NCBI GenBank assembly: GCA_003222065.1
Contig: QHUV01000116.1
Location: 1-5,939 of the forward strand
Source of the DNA: Gemmatimonadota bacterium
Lineage (GTDB): Bacteria > Gemmatimonadota > Gemmatimonadetes > Gemmatimonadales > Gemmatimonadaceae
Direction of reading: 5' to 3'
DNA length: 5,939 bases
Shown here: one piece after another, positions 1-5,228 of the stretch
Position numbering within the stretch: the first letter of the stretch is position 1
How the letters are laid out: every line of letters starts with the position of its first letter
The notes under the pieces: model-generated
What the model was told of the DNA's origin: nothing
Database searches by the model: none
Seen by the model: only the letters and a program-made list of their open reading frames with translations
Program-made: the position numbers and the translations under genes

Positions 1-620
1 AGATCTCCGGCAAGATCGATGTCATTCAGAATTTGTTGCCGAAAGTCGATCGGCTGATCATCGGCGGCGCAATGGCGTGCACGTTCTTCAAGGCGATGGG
101 ACTCGAGACCGGCAGGTCGCTCGTTGAAGAGGACCGCGTCGAAATGGCAAAGGAGCTGTTGGAGCGAGGCGGCAAGAGGCTCATACTGCCGCCGGATGCG
201 TGTGTGGCAAAATCGTTGGACGACGTGAGGAGTGCGCGCGCCGTTCGACGAGACGCCATCCCGCACAACGAAGCCATGTACGACATTGGGCCCGAGGGTG
301 CGCGCAACTTCACGGACATCATCGGTGCAGCGAAGACCGTCGTGTGGAACGGGCCGATGGGCGTGTTCGAGAAGCCGCCATTTGATGCTGGGACTCGCGC
401 GGTTGCGCAGGCTCTTGCGAGCGCGACAAAACAGGGCGCGACCACGGTGGTCGGCGGTGGGGATTCGGCTGCGGCCCTCGCCGAGCTCGGGCTCGAGGAT
501 AAGATGAGCCATGTGTCGACGGGTGGCGGCGCGTCGCTCGAGCTGCTCGAGGGAAAGACGCTGCCTGGCGTCGCCGCGCTCGACGACCGCGCGAGTGTCG
601 GCGGACCTCGCGCCGCATGA
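1..620 (+). CDS. pgk: Phosphoglycerate kinase, C-terminal half (5' end outside window)
   Basis: Phosphoglycerate kinase transfers a phosphate from 1,3-bisphosphoglycerate to ADP in the cytosol, the first ATP-yielding step of lower glycolysis, and runs in reverse in gluconeogenesis. The reading frame is open from base 3, giving 205 visible residues, about half of the usual ~390-400, so the N-terminal substrate domain lies upstream. Visible family motifs, numbered from the first full codon, are the SGKIDVI...LIIGGAM segment (2-24), SLVEED (39-44), DIGPEG (94-99), WNGPMGVFE (115-123, whose Glu contacts the nucleotide ribose in known structures), the glycine-rich GGGDSAAAL (151-159) and STGGGASLE (172-180). 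DIGPEG differs from the more common DIGPKT/DIGPET. The stop TGA shares an ATGA overlap with tpiA, which implies one transcript and coupled translation. The TTG at 33 is not the start, because homology continues to the window edge. Confidence 0.97.
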   Translation, partial: ISGKIDVIQNLLPKVDRLIIGGAMACTFFKAMGLETGRSLVEEDRVEMAKELLERGGKRLILPPDACVAKSLDDVRSARAVRRDAIPHNEAMYDIGPEGARNFTDIIGAAKTVVWNGPMGVFEKPPFDAGTRAVAQALASATKQGATTVVGGGDSAAALAELGLEDKMSHVSTGGGASLELLEGKTLPGVAALDDRASVGGPRAA

Positions 621-1369
621 TCAATCGGCCGCTGTTCTTTGCCAATTGGAAGATGAATCACGGGCCCAGCGAGGCTCGTGCCTATCTCGCGGCCTTTCTG
701 AATTTCTTCGCGCCCCACGACGACCGCACCGTTGCGATGTTCCCCCCAGCGCTGTCCCTAACGACGGTGCGCGACACGCGGGCCAATAGAACAGACATTC
801 TTCTTGGCGTACAAAACATTCACTCGCAGGAGAAGGGCGCGTTCACCGGCGAGAACTCGGCGCCAATGGCGCACGACGCCGGCGCGCGACTCGTGCTCGT
901 TGGCCATTCCGAGCGCCGGCACGTATTCGGTGAGACTAACGTCGAGGCGGCCAGCAAAACGGCGCTCGCGTCCCGATTTGGGCTGACGCCTGTCCTGTGC
1001 GTTGGCGAGACGCTCGCCCAGCGCGAAATGGGAGACGCGGAGAGAGTTGTCATCGAACAGTTAACGGTTGGCATCAACCAGATCGGCCCGGCAGCGGTCG
1101 CTGCTATCGTGATCGCGTACGAACCGGTGTGGGCCATCGGAACGGGACATACCGCAACGCCAGACGATGCCTCGGCGATGCACCGAGTGATCAGGACCAC
1201 CTTGAGGGAGCTGGCCGGCAACGGAAGCGATCGTGCGCCGATCCTCTATGGCGGCAGCGTCAATCGCGCCAATGCGAAAACGTTGCTCGAGGTGGAAGGC
1301 GTGGACGGATTGCTCGTCGGCGGCGCGTCGCTCGATCCGGAAGGATGGGCGGAAATCTGCCGCACTTGA
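617..1369 (+). CDS. tpiA: Triosephosphate isomerase
   Basis: This enzyme interconverts dihydroxyacetone phosphate and glyceraldehyde 3-phosphate in glycolysis and gluconeogenesis, as a cytosolic TIM barrel that is usually dimeric. The product is 250 residues, the normal family length. The catalytic set is complete: FANWKMN with Asn10 and Lys12, GHSERR with the electrophile His97, and AYEPVWAIGTG with the catalytic base Glu169 followed by the mobile loop 6. The phosphate-binding YGGSV (211-215) and LLVGGASL (232-239) are also intact. QNIHSQEKGAFTGENS (66-81) is the usual family segment. The ATG at 617 overlaps the pgk stop by four bases. Only a weak GCGGA precedes it, so translation probably depends on ribosomes finishing pgk. 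Upstream gap is the usual partner in such operons but would lie outside the window. Confidence 0.99.
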   Translation: MINRPLFFANWKMNHGPSEARAYLAAFLNFFAPHDDRTVAMFPPALSLTTVRDTRANRTDILLGVQNIHSQEKGAFTGENSAPMAHDAGARLVLVGHSERRHVFGETNVEAASKTALASRFGLTPVLCVGETLAQREMGDAERVVIEQLTVGINQIGPAAVAAIVIAYEPVWAIGTGHTATPDDASAMHRVIRTTLRELAGNGSDRAPILYGGSVNRANAKTLLEVEGVDGLLVGGASLDPEGWAEICRT

Positions 1370-1395
1370 CGAGAGGCGCTAAGTCCTGTGATATT
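1366..1395 (+). promoter_or_regulatory. Candidate sigma-70-type promoter for secG-carA
   Basis: A TTGACG -35-like hexamer (1366-1371) overlaps the tpiA stop codon. Eighteen bases later comes GATATT (1390-1395), 4 of 6 matches to TATAAT, preceded by TG at 1387-1388 as in an extended -10. This would start transcription near 1401-1403 and give secG a leader of about 35 bases. The match is moderate and it overlaps the hairpin at 1373-1413, so this is only a candidate. Read-through from pgk-tpiA would suffice to express secG. Confidence 0.33.
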
Positions 1396-1413
1396 TGTGG
1401 CTTAGACCGCCTC
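1373..1413 (+). other. Imperfect hairpin in the tpiA-secG gap
   Basis: GAGGCG (1373-1378) pairs with CGCCTC (1408-1413). Directly inside it, CTAAGTC (1379-1385) pairs with GGCTTAG (1399-1405), including one T-G wobble. Bases A1406 and C1407 bulge, and a loop of 13 bases remains. This makes 13 base pairs in total. A C-rich stretch, not a U-tract, follows, so it is not a standard rho-independent terminator. In read-through RNA it could stabilise the 3' end of the pgk-tpiA message or dampen flow into secG. That role is inference; the pairing is seen. Confidence 0.5.
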
Positions 1414-1436
1414 CCTCACCTCACAGTCTCACACAG

Positions 1437-1844
1437 ATGTTGTATACGCTCTTGATGGTGCTTCTCACCATCGACTCGATTTTTCTCATCGCCGCCGTCC
1501 TGCTGCAGAGCGGGCAGGGGCAGGGTCTCGCCGCAACCTTCGGCGGCGTGAGTAGCTCCGCAAGCTCGTTGTTCGGAACGCGTCAAACAGGAAATTTGCT
1601 GACGAAGGCAAGCTGGTGGTGCGGCGGAATTTTTCTGTTCCTCGCCTTCGTACTATCGCTCGCGTCGACGAGAGGCCGCGCGCCTCGCTCCGTGCTCGAT
1701 CAGGCTTTTCCGAATGCACCGGCGCCCGCTCCTGTGAACGCGCCCGCCAATGCGGGCTCGAAGGCGCCCGTGGTGCCACTGACGCCTGCGCCTGCTCCGG
1801 CGACTCCGAACCAGGGAACGAAGGCGCCGGCGAAAAAGCCATAA
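1437..1844 (+). CDS. secG: Preprotein translocase subunit SecG with long Pro/Ala tail
   Basis: SecG is the small accessory membrane subunit of the SecYEG channel and helps SecA-driven protein export. The 135-residue product shows the family plan: a hydrophobic helix (about 2-24), the conserved cytoplasmic loop QSGQGQGLAATFGG (24-37) and SSLFGTRQTGNLLTK (43-57), and a second helix (about 58-77). The tail from 78 to 135 is rich in Pro, Ala and Lys and contains two copies of a 20-residue period; many SecG proteins also end in a low-complexity tail, but this one makes the protein longer than the common 75-110. ATG at 1437 was chosen because SecG homology begins immediately there. In-frame upstream codons back to TTG 1395 would add a proline-rich stretch without homology. 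No Shine-Dalgarno is visible, as the leader is pyrimidine-rich. secG downstream of tpiA is a known bacterial arrangement. Confidence 0.95.
   Translation: MLYTLLMVLLTIDSIFLIAAVLLQSGQGQGLAATFGGVSSSASSLFGTRQTGNLLTKASWWCGGIFLFLAFVLSLASTRGRAPRSVLDQAFPNAPAPAPVNAPANAGSKAPVVPLTPAPAPATPNQGTKAPAKKP
1722..1835 (+). repeat. Imperfect 60-bp tandem period in the secG tail
   Basis: Codons 1722-1775 and 1782-1835 align with a 60-base offset. Over 1721-1770 against 1781-1830 I count about 32 of 50 identical bases, with CGAAGGCGCC conserved at 1759-1768 and 1819-1828. The encoded units both run from a PAP block through an Asn and a Gly to a KAP, so the tail looks like an old internal duplication in the cytosolic end of SecG. 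Pro/Ala codon bias alone explains part of the identity. Confidence 0.45.
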
Positions 1845-1858
1845 CGAGTGAGACCTCA

Positions 1859-2992
1859 GTGAGCCGACGCTCCGAACAGCCAGGGTTCCTTCTCTTAGAA
1901 GACGGAACCCTTTTTCACGGTGTGGTCACCCTTTCGACGCCGACGACCGTCGCTGAAGTCGTGTTCACGACGAACATGAGCGGCTATCAGGAAGTTTTCA
2001 CGGATCCATCCTACGACGGCCAGATCGTCGTGATGACGACACCGATGATCGGCAACTACGGCGTCAACGACGCCGATCCGGAATCAGGCCGGCCACAAGT
2101 GGCGGGCGTCGTTATGCGCGAGCTGTCGAAGAATTATTCGAGCTGGCGCGCGCAAGGCGATCTCGGTGGCTGGCTGTACGACAAGAAGATTCCCGTCATC
2201 GAAGGAGTCGATACGCGTCGACTCACGAAGCACCTGCGAACCGTCGGCGTAATGCGCGGTGTGATGGCGCCTGGAGAGGCACCGACAAGCGACGCAACGG
2301 CGGCGCTGGAATCGTGCCCCTCGATGGAAGGGCTGGATCTCGCGTCGAGAGTGTCGACGCGCGAGCAATACGTGTGGGGGGATCCACGGTCGCCTTGGCA
2401 CATCGTCGCCTACGACTACGGCATCAAGCGAAACATCCTGCGGCTGTTCAGCGATCACGGCTGTCGCGTCACCGTTCTGCCGGCAACGACTTCACCGGAA
2501 GCGGCGCTCGAGCTCAAACCAGACGGCGTCTTTCTGTCGAACGGTCCCGGCGACCCGGCCGCGGTCGAATATGCTCAGCAGGCGGTGCGGAAGATTGCCT
2601 CGAAGGGCGTGCCGATCTTCGGGATCTGCCTTGGGCATCAAATCTTGGGACTCACCTACGGCGCCCAAACGACGAAGATGCCGTACGGTCATCGCGGCGG
2701 AAACCATCCGGTGCGCGACATTGCTACGGGGCGCGTGCTGATCACGTCGCAGAACCACGGCTTTGCCGTCGAGGGCAGCGAGAGGGGGATTCCCGGCGCG
2801 AATGCACTCGAGGTGACGCACGTCAACCTCAATGACGGCACGATCGAAGGTCTGCGGCACCGAGAATTGCCGATCTTCGCCGTCCAATACCACCCTGAGG
2901 CGGCCCCTGGGCCGCACGACGCCCGGCCGCTCTTCAACCAGTTTCTCGACGTCGTACGAAACCAGAGGGCGCAAAGTGGCACAAACTCTTGA
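1859..2992 (+). CDS. carA: Carbamoyl-phosphate synthase small (glutaminase) subunit
   Basis: CarA hydrolyses glutamine and passes ammonia through a tunnel to CarB, which makes carbamoyl phosphate for pyrimidine and arginine synthesis. The product is 377 residues, typical for the family. The N-terminal CarA-specific domain (about 8-140) carries TTNMSGYQE (37-45), TPMIGNYGVN (61-70) and IPVIEGVDTRRLTKHLR (111-127). The class I glutamine amidotransferase domain (about 180-370) carries AYDYGIK (184-190), LSNGPGDP (226-233), the nucleophile Cys257 in GICLGHQ, TSQNHGFAVE (296-305), and the triad partners His345 and Glu347 in QYHPEA. GTG at 1859 is the only sensible start: it lies 14 bases after the secG stop, and earlier in-frame codons run inside secG without homology. 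Only weak GAG-type ribosome binding sequence precedes it, suggesting coupling to secG. carB does not follow, so the two subunits must be made from separate loci. Confidence 0.98.
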   Translation: MSRRSEQPGFLLLEDGTLFHGVVTLSTPTTVAEVVFTTNMSGYQEVFTDPSYDGQIVVMTTPMIGNYGVNDADPESGRPQVAGVVMRELSKNYSSWRAQGDLGGWLYDKKIPVIEGVDTRRLTKHLRTVGVMRGVMAPGEAPTSDATAALESCPSMEGLDLASRVSTREQYVWGDPRSPWHIVAYDYGIKRNILRLFSDHGCRVTVLPATTSPEAALELKPDGVFLSNGPGDPAAVEYAQQAVRKIASKGVPIFGICLGHQILGLTYGAQTTKMPYGHRGGNHPVRDIATGRVLITSQNHGFAVEGSERGIPGANALEVTHVNLNDGTIEGLRHRELPIFAVQYHPEAAPGPHDARPLFNQFLDVVRNQRAQSGTNS

Positions 2993-3018
2993 CACACAAG
3001 AGTTAACGGCGGTATGTT
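2989..3018 (+). promoter_or_regulatory. Sigma-70-type promoter of the HU gene
   Basis: A perfect TTGACA -35 box (2989-2994) contains the carA TGA stop. After 18 bases comes TATGTT (3013-3018), 4 of 6 matches to the -10 consensus. Transcription would start near 3025, giving a leader of about 40 bases before the HU ATG at 3065. With the terminator after the gene, this makes HU a separate, probably strongly expressed unit. The hexamers are seen; activity is inferred. Confidence 0.65.
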
Positions 3019-3040
3019 CGGCAAGCGTCCACGGCCGAAC
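3016..3040 (+). promoter_or_regulatory. Operator-like inverted repeat at the HU transcription start
   Basis: GTTCGGC (3016-3022) and GCCGAAC (3034-3040) are perfect 7-base inverted arms separated by 11 bases. The left arm overlaps the end of the -10 box, and the centre (3028) falls close to the predicted start of transcription. That position suits a repressor site. In RNA reading through from carA the arms could form a stem instead. A dyad of this size can also occur by chance in GC-rich DNA. Confidence 0.4.
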
Positions 3041-3053
3041 GGCGCCCGCACAC

Positions 3054-3057
3054 GAGG
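3054..3057 (+). promoter_or_regulatory. Ribosome binding site fixing the HU start
   Basis: GAGG lies seven bases before ATG 3065. This supports 3065 over the in-frame ATG at 3014, which sits inside the -10 box and would not be transcribed from the HU promoter. Confidence 0.65.
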
Positions 3058-3064
3058 CACATTC

Positions 3065-3403
3065 ATGACCAAAGCAGACCTGGTCGAGAGAGTCACGGAA
3101 CAGATCTCCCGGACCGCGGGTCCGATGATTTCGAAGAAAGACTGCGCGCGCGTGGTCGATGCCTTTCTCGAGGCGATCAAAGAGGCGTTGCAGAACCAGA
3201 AGAACATCGAAGTCCGCGGCTTCGGTACGTTCAAGATCCGCCATCGCAAGACCCGCATGGCGCGCAATCCGCGCACGGGCTCGCCGGTCGAAGTCTCCGC
3301 GCGGCCGGTTCCCGTGTTCAAGCCATCGAAGGAATTGCGCGCGATGGTCGCTGGTGTCGAAGAGGGCGATCTCGAGGATGAGGCGGAAGAGATGGCGCAG
3401 TGA
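3065..3403 (+). CDS. HU/IHF-family DNA-binding protein with acidic tail
   Basis: HU and IHF are small dimeric nucleoid proteins that bend and compact DNA and assist replication, recombination and transcription. The product is 112 residues. MTKADLVERV starts the usual N-terminal helical part (about 1-47). RGFGTFKIR (51-59) leads into the DNA-binding beta arms, with the signature RNPRTG (67-72) and the intercalating Pro69 at the arm tip. FKPSKELRAMV (85-95) is the closing helix. Normal members end near residue 90-100; here 14 or so further residues (99-112) are strongly acidic. I cannot decide between HU and an IHF subunit, so no symbol is given. The gene is monocistronic, with its own promoter upstream and a strong terminator immediately downstream, fitting a highly expressed structural protein. 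Confidence 0.96.
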   Translation: MTKADLVERVTEQISRTAGPMISKKDCARVVDAFLEAIKEALQNQKNIEVRGFGTFKIRHRKTRMARNPRTGSPVEVSARPVPVFKPSKELRAMVAGVEEGDLEDEAEEMAQ

Positions 3404-3420
3404 TCATCGCAACTGGGATC

Positions 3421-3446
3421 AAGCCCGGCGCTTGCGCCGGGCTTTT
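3421..3446 (+). terminator. Rho-independent terminator after the HU gene
   Basis: AAGCCCGGCG (3421-3430) pairs perfectly with CGCCGGGCTT (3435-3444) around a CTTG loop, and TTTT (3443-3446) closes the structure. It begins 17 bases after the HU stop. It separates the HU unit from the moa cluster, so moaD needs its own promoter or partial read-through. Confidence 0.92.
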
Positions 3447-3458
3447 CATTTCCGGTGC

Positions 3459-3487
3459 TTTCCGATCGTATCGCGCGCCAGTAGGAT
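3459..3487 (+). promoter_or_regulatory. Weak candidate promoter for moaD-moaE-moaA
   Basis: TTTCCG (3459-3464) and TAGGAT (3482-3487) are separated by 17 bases. They match the -35 and -10 consensus at 3 and 4 of 6 positions. Some promoter is expected in 3447-3498 because of the terminator just upstream. If this one is right, transcription would begin around 3494, leaving only about five bases before the moaD ATG. Confidence 0.25.
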
Positions 3488-3498
3488 AGAGTTCAGCG

Positions 3499-3741
3499 AT
3501 GACTGTGACTGTGCTTCTCTTTGCCTCGTACGCGGACGCCGTTGGTCGCAGCGAGATCGAGCTCGACGTGACGAGCGGAGCAACGGTGAAGGACGTAATC
3601 GAGCGGGTCCGACAAATGGCGGATGCTCAACGTCTTCCCGCGGCACCGATGGTTGCCGTGAACGAGCAGTACGCGTCGCGCGACCGAGAGCTGCGGCATG
3701 GCGACGAGGTCGCGCTCATTCCACCTGTCGCGGGAGGGTGA
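3499..3741 (+). CDS. moaD: Molybdopterin synthase small subunit (sulfur carrier)
   Basis: MoaD is the ubiquitin-like sulfur carrier of molybdopterin synthase. Its C-terminal glycine is adenylated by MoeB, converted to a thiocarboxylate, and then donates sulfur to cPMP in the MoaE active site. The 80-residue product has the expected length and beta-grasp pattern: VTVLLFASYADAVGR (2-16) as the first strands, TSGATVKDVIERV (25-37) with the helix, and VAVNEQYASRDREL (52-65) followed by HGDEVALIPPVAGG. The last two residues are the essential Gly-Gly. ATG at 3499 begins at the homology; the nearest purine-rich sequence, AGGA at 3483-3486, is weak and rather far. The gene lies two bases before moaE and behind the HU terminator, so it heads its own cluster. 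Confidence 0.95.
   Translation: MTVTVLLFASYADAVGRSEIELDVTSGATVKDVIERVRQMADAQRLPAAPMVAVNEQYASRDRELRHGDEVALIPPVAGG
3733..3737 (+). promoter_or_regulatory. Shine-Dalgarno of moaE inside the last moaD codons
   Basis: GGAGG sits six bases before GTG 3744, ideal spacing. The same bases are the two terminal glycine codons (GGA GGG) of MoaD. This decides the moaE start: the in-frame GTG at 3738 would overlap the site and leave no room for a ribosome binding site. Confidence 0.75.
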
Positions 3742-3743
3742 CC

Positions 3744-4208
3744 GTGCACTCCGCGATCGTCGATCGACCGATCGACCCCAGCAAGCTTCTCGAGCGGGTG
3801 GCGGCGCGCGGAAACGGAGCCGCGGTGCTATTCCTCGGCACCGTTCGCGACGTCAACGCAGGTCGCGGTGTGAGTGGCATCGAGTACACGGCGTACCGCT
3901 CCATGGCTGAACGGGAGCTGCACCGCATCGTCGAAGAGGCGGCGTTGCTGGCGGACAGCAACGACATCGCGGTGGAGCATCGTCTTGGCGAGCTCGCGAT
4001 CGGCGAGTGCAGCGTTGCCGTCGCAGCGGCACATCCGCATCGTGCACGCGCCTTCGAAGCAGCGCGTTACGTGATCGAGGAGCTCAAGCAACGCGTGCCT
4101 ATCTGGAAGCGAGAGCAGTACGACGATGGAACGCGCGAGTGGGTACCCGCCACCACCTCTGAGAACGAGCGCACGATCGAGCTTGTGGACGCGGGAGAGA
4201 AGCAGTGA
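3744..4208 (+). CDS. moaE: Molybdopterin synthase catalytic subunit
   Basis: MoaE binds cPMP and, with two MoaD thiocarboxylates, converts it to molybdopterin in the cytosol. The 154-residue product matches the usual ~150. Recognisable segments are AVLFLGTVRDVNAGR (27-41), GIEYTAYRSMAERELHRI (45-62), VEHRLGELAIGE (77-88), HPHRARAFEAARYVIEELK (97-115) and VPIWKRE (118-124). Lys115 and Lys122 correspond in spacing to the two active-site lysines of the E. coli enzyme (119 and 126), and Arg35 and Arg100 fall in the anion-binding motifs. The GTG start at 3744 follows the moaD stop by two bases and is set by GGAGG at 3733. The stop overlaps the moaA start as GTGA. The order moaD-moaE-moaA and the tight spacing imply one co-translated unit supplying subunits in proportion. 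Confidence 0.97.
   Translation: MHSAIVDRPIDPSKLLERVAARGNGAAVLFLGTVRDVNAGRGVSGIEYTAYRSMAERELHRIVEEAALLADSNDIAVEHRLGELAIGECSVAVAAAHPHRARAFEAARYVIEELKQRVPIWKREQYDDGTREWVPATTSENERTIELVDAGEKQ
4193..4197 (+). promoter_or_regulatory. Shine-Dalgarno of moaA inside moaE
   Basis: GGGAG lies seven bases before GTG 4205, the moaA start that overlaps the moaE stop by four bases. It supports the GTG as the true start and indicates translational coupling. Confidence 0.65.
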
Positions 4209-5188
4209 CCGACGCGCTGCGCGATCAGTTCGGTCGGAGTATCGAGTATCTTCGAATCTCCGTTACGGACCGCTGCAACTTCCGTTGCTTGTACTGCATG
4301 CCGGCGGAAGGTCTCACGTGGCTTCCGAAGCATGACATTCTGAGCTACGAGGAGATCGCGCGCGTCGTCGAGCAGCTGGCGCCCCTCGGCTTGCGCCGGC
4401 TGCGCATAACGGGTGGCGAGCCGACGATCCGTCCCGCGCTCGCTCGGCTGGTCGAGATGCTACGCGTGGTTCCCGAAGTCGAAGACATCGCGCTGTCGAC
4501 GAACGGAGTGCGATTGCCCGAGCTCGCGCGCGAGTTGCGCGATGCGGGGCTGGATCGCGTCAACATCAGCGCTGACAGCTTACGCCCCGATCGCATTGCA
4601 GTGATCGCGAGACGCAACCTCGGTTTCGATCCGGTCACCGCGGCGAGCGCCGCGGAGGCCGGAGGTCTCGGCCCGATCAAACTGAACATGGTCGTGATGC
4701 GTGGGATCAACGACGATGAGATCGTCGACTTCGCGCGTCTCACCTTGAATCATCCGTGGCACGTACGCTTCATCGAGCTGATGCCTGTCGGCGGGTTACG
4801 CGAGCTGACGGCGGAGCACATCGTGCCGAGTGAAGAAGTCTTGGAGCGCGTCGCGGTGCTCGGCGCGCTCGAGCCGGGTGGCGGACCACCGCGTGGTAAC
4901 GGACCGGCGGCATATTACCACTTCGCCGGCGCACCAGGCTCGATCGGCGTCATCACGCCGATGACGCACACGTACTGCGGCTCGTGCAATCGTGTGCGAC
5001 TCACCGCGGACGGACGTTTGCGCACCTGCCTCTTCGGCGATCATGAGGTGGATCTGCGCACACCGCTGCGAGCGGATGAAATGCTCGAGCCATACTTCCG
5101 CCGCGCTCTCGCTGAGAAGCCCAAAGAGCATGCATTGCTGCAGCTTCGCGTAGGCGGCTTGCGGGCATTGTCTGAGGTGGGTGGATAA
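4205..5188 (+). CDS. moaA: GTP 3',8-cyclase, radical SAM enzyme of Moco synthesis
   Basis: MoaA uses S-adenosylmethionine and two [4Fe-4S] clusters to cyclise GTP to 3',8-cH2GTP, which MoaC turns into cPMP. The 327-residue product has the family length. Cys24, Cys28 and Cys31 (DRCNFRCLYC) form the CX3CX2C radical-SAM cluster site. ITGGEPTIRP (68-77) is the SAM-binding GGEP motif. KLNMVVMRGINDDEI (159-173) and HVRFIELMPVG (186-196) are characteristic. Cys258, Cys261 and Cys275 (CGSC, then 13 residues, then C) hold the second, GTP-binding cluster. The protein ends in Gly-Gly, the C-terminal tail known to be needed for MoaA activity. ISADSL (121-126) has Ala where Leu is usual (SLDS). moaC, needed for the next step, is not in the window. 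No terminator is evident in the 82 bases before the next gene. Confidence 0.98.
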   Translation: MTDALRDQFGRSIEYLRISVTDRCNFRCLYCMPAEGLTWLPKHDILSYEEIARVVEQLAPLGLRRLRITGGEPTIRPALARLVEMLRVVPEVEDIALSTNGVRLPELARELRDAGLDRVNISADSLRPDRIAVIARRNLGFDPVTAASAAEAGGLGPIKLNMVVMRGINDDEIVDFARLTLNHPWHVRFIELMPVGGLRELTAEHIVPSEEVLERVAVLGALEPGGGPPRGNGPAAYYHFAGAPGSIGVITPMTHTYCGSCNRVRLTADGRLRTCLFGDHEVDLRTPLRADEMLEPYFRRALAEKPKEHALLQLRVGGLRALSEVGG

Positions 5189-5228
5189 GACCCGGTCGTC
5201 GCTACACGCGCCGCGCCGGACGCGATAG

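Noticed and set aside
26..718. A 230-codon open frame on the minus strand opposite pgk and tpiA
   Set aside because: It is exactly antisense to two well-supported enzymes, is Ser/Ala/Pro-rich with no recognisable domain, and is the kind of frame that GC-rich coding DNA leaves open on the other strand.
1616..1858. N-terminal extension of carA into secG
   Set aside because: The extra residues overlap the secG second helix and tail in another frame, are Arg-rich and lack homology. CarA homology begins right after GTG 1859.
3014..3064. Seventeen extra N-terminal residues for the HU protein from ATG 3014
   Set aside because: This ATG lies inside the -10 box, has no ribosome binding site, and HU homology begins at ATG 3065 behind GAGG.
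2492..3244. A 250-codon open frame on the minus strand across carA and the HU gene
   Set aside because: It runs opposite two clear genes and through the HU promoter, with Arg-rich, domain-free sequence; a shadow of codon bias.
3159..3743. Long upstream extension of the moaE frame
   Set aside because: It runs through the HU gene in another frame, the terminator hairpin and moaD. The extension is Arg/Ser-rich shadow sequence.
3738..3743. Alternative moaE start at GTG 3738 (GTGA overlap with moaD)
   Set aside because: The GGAGG site would overlap or abut this codon; only GTG 3744 has proper spacing.
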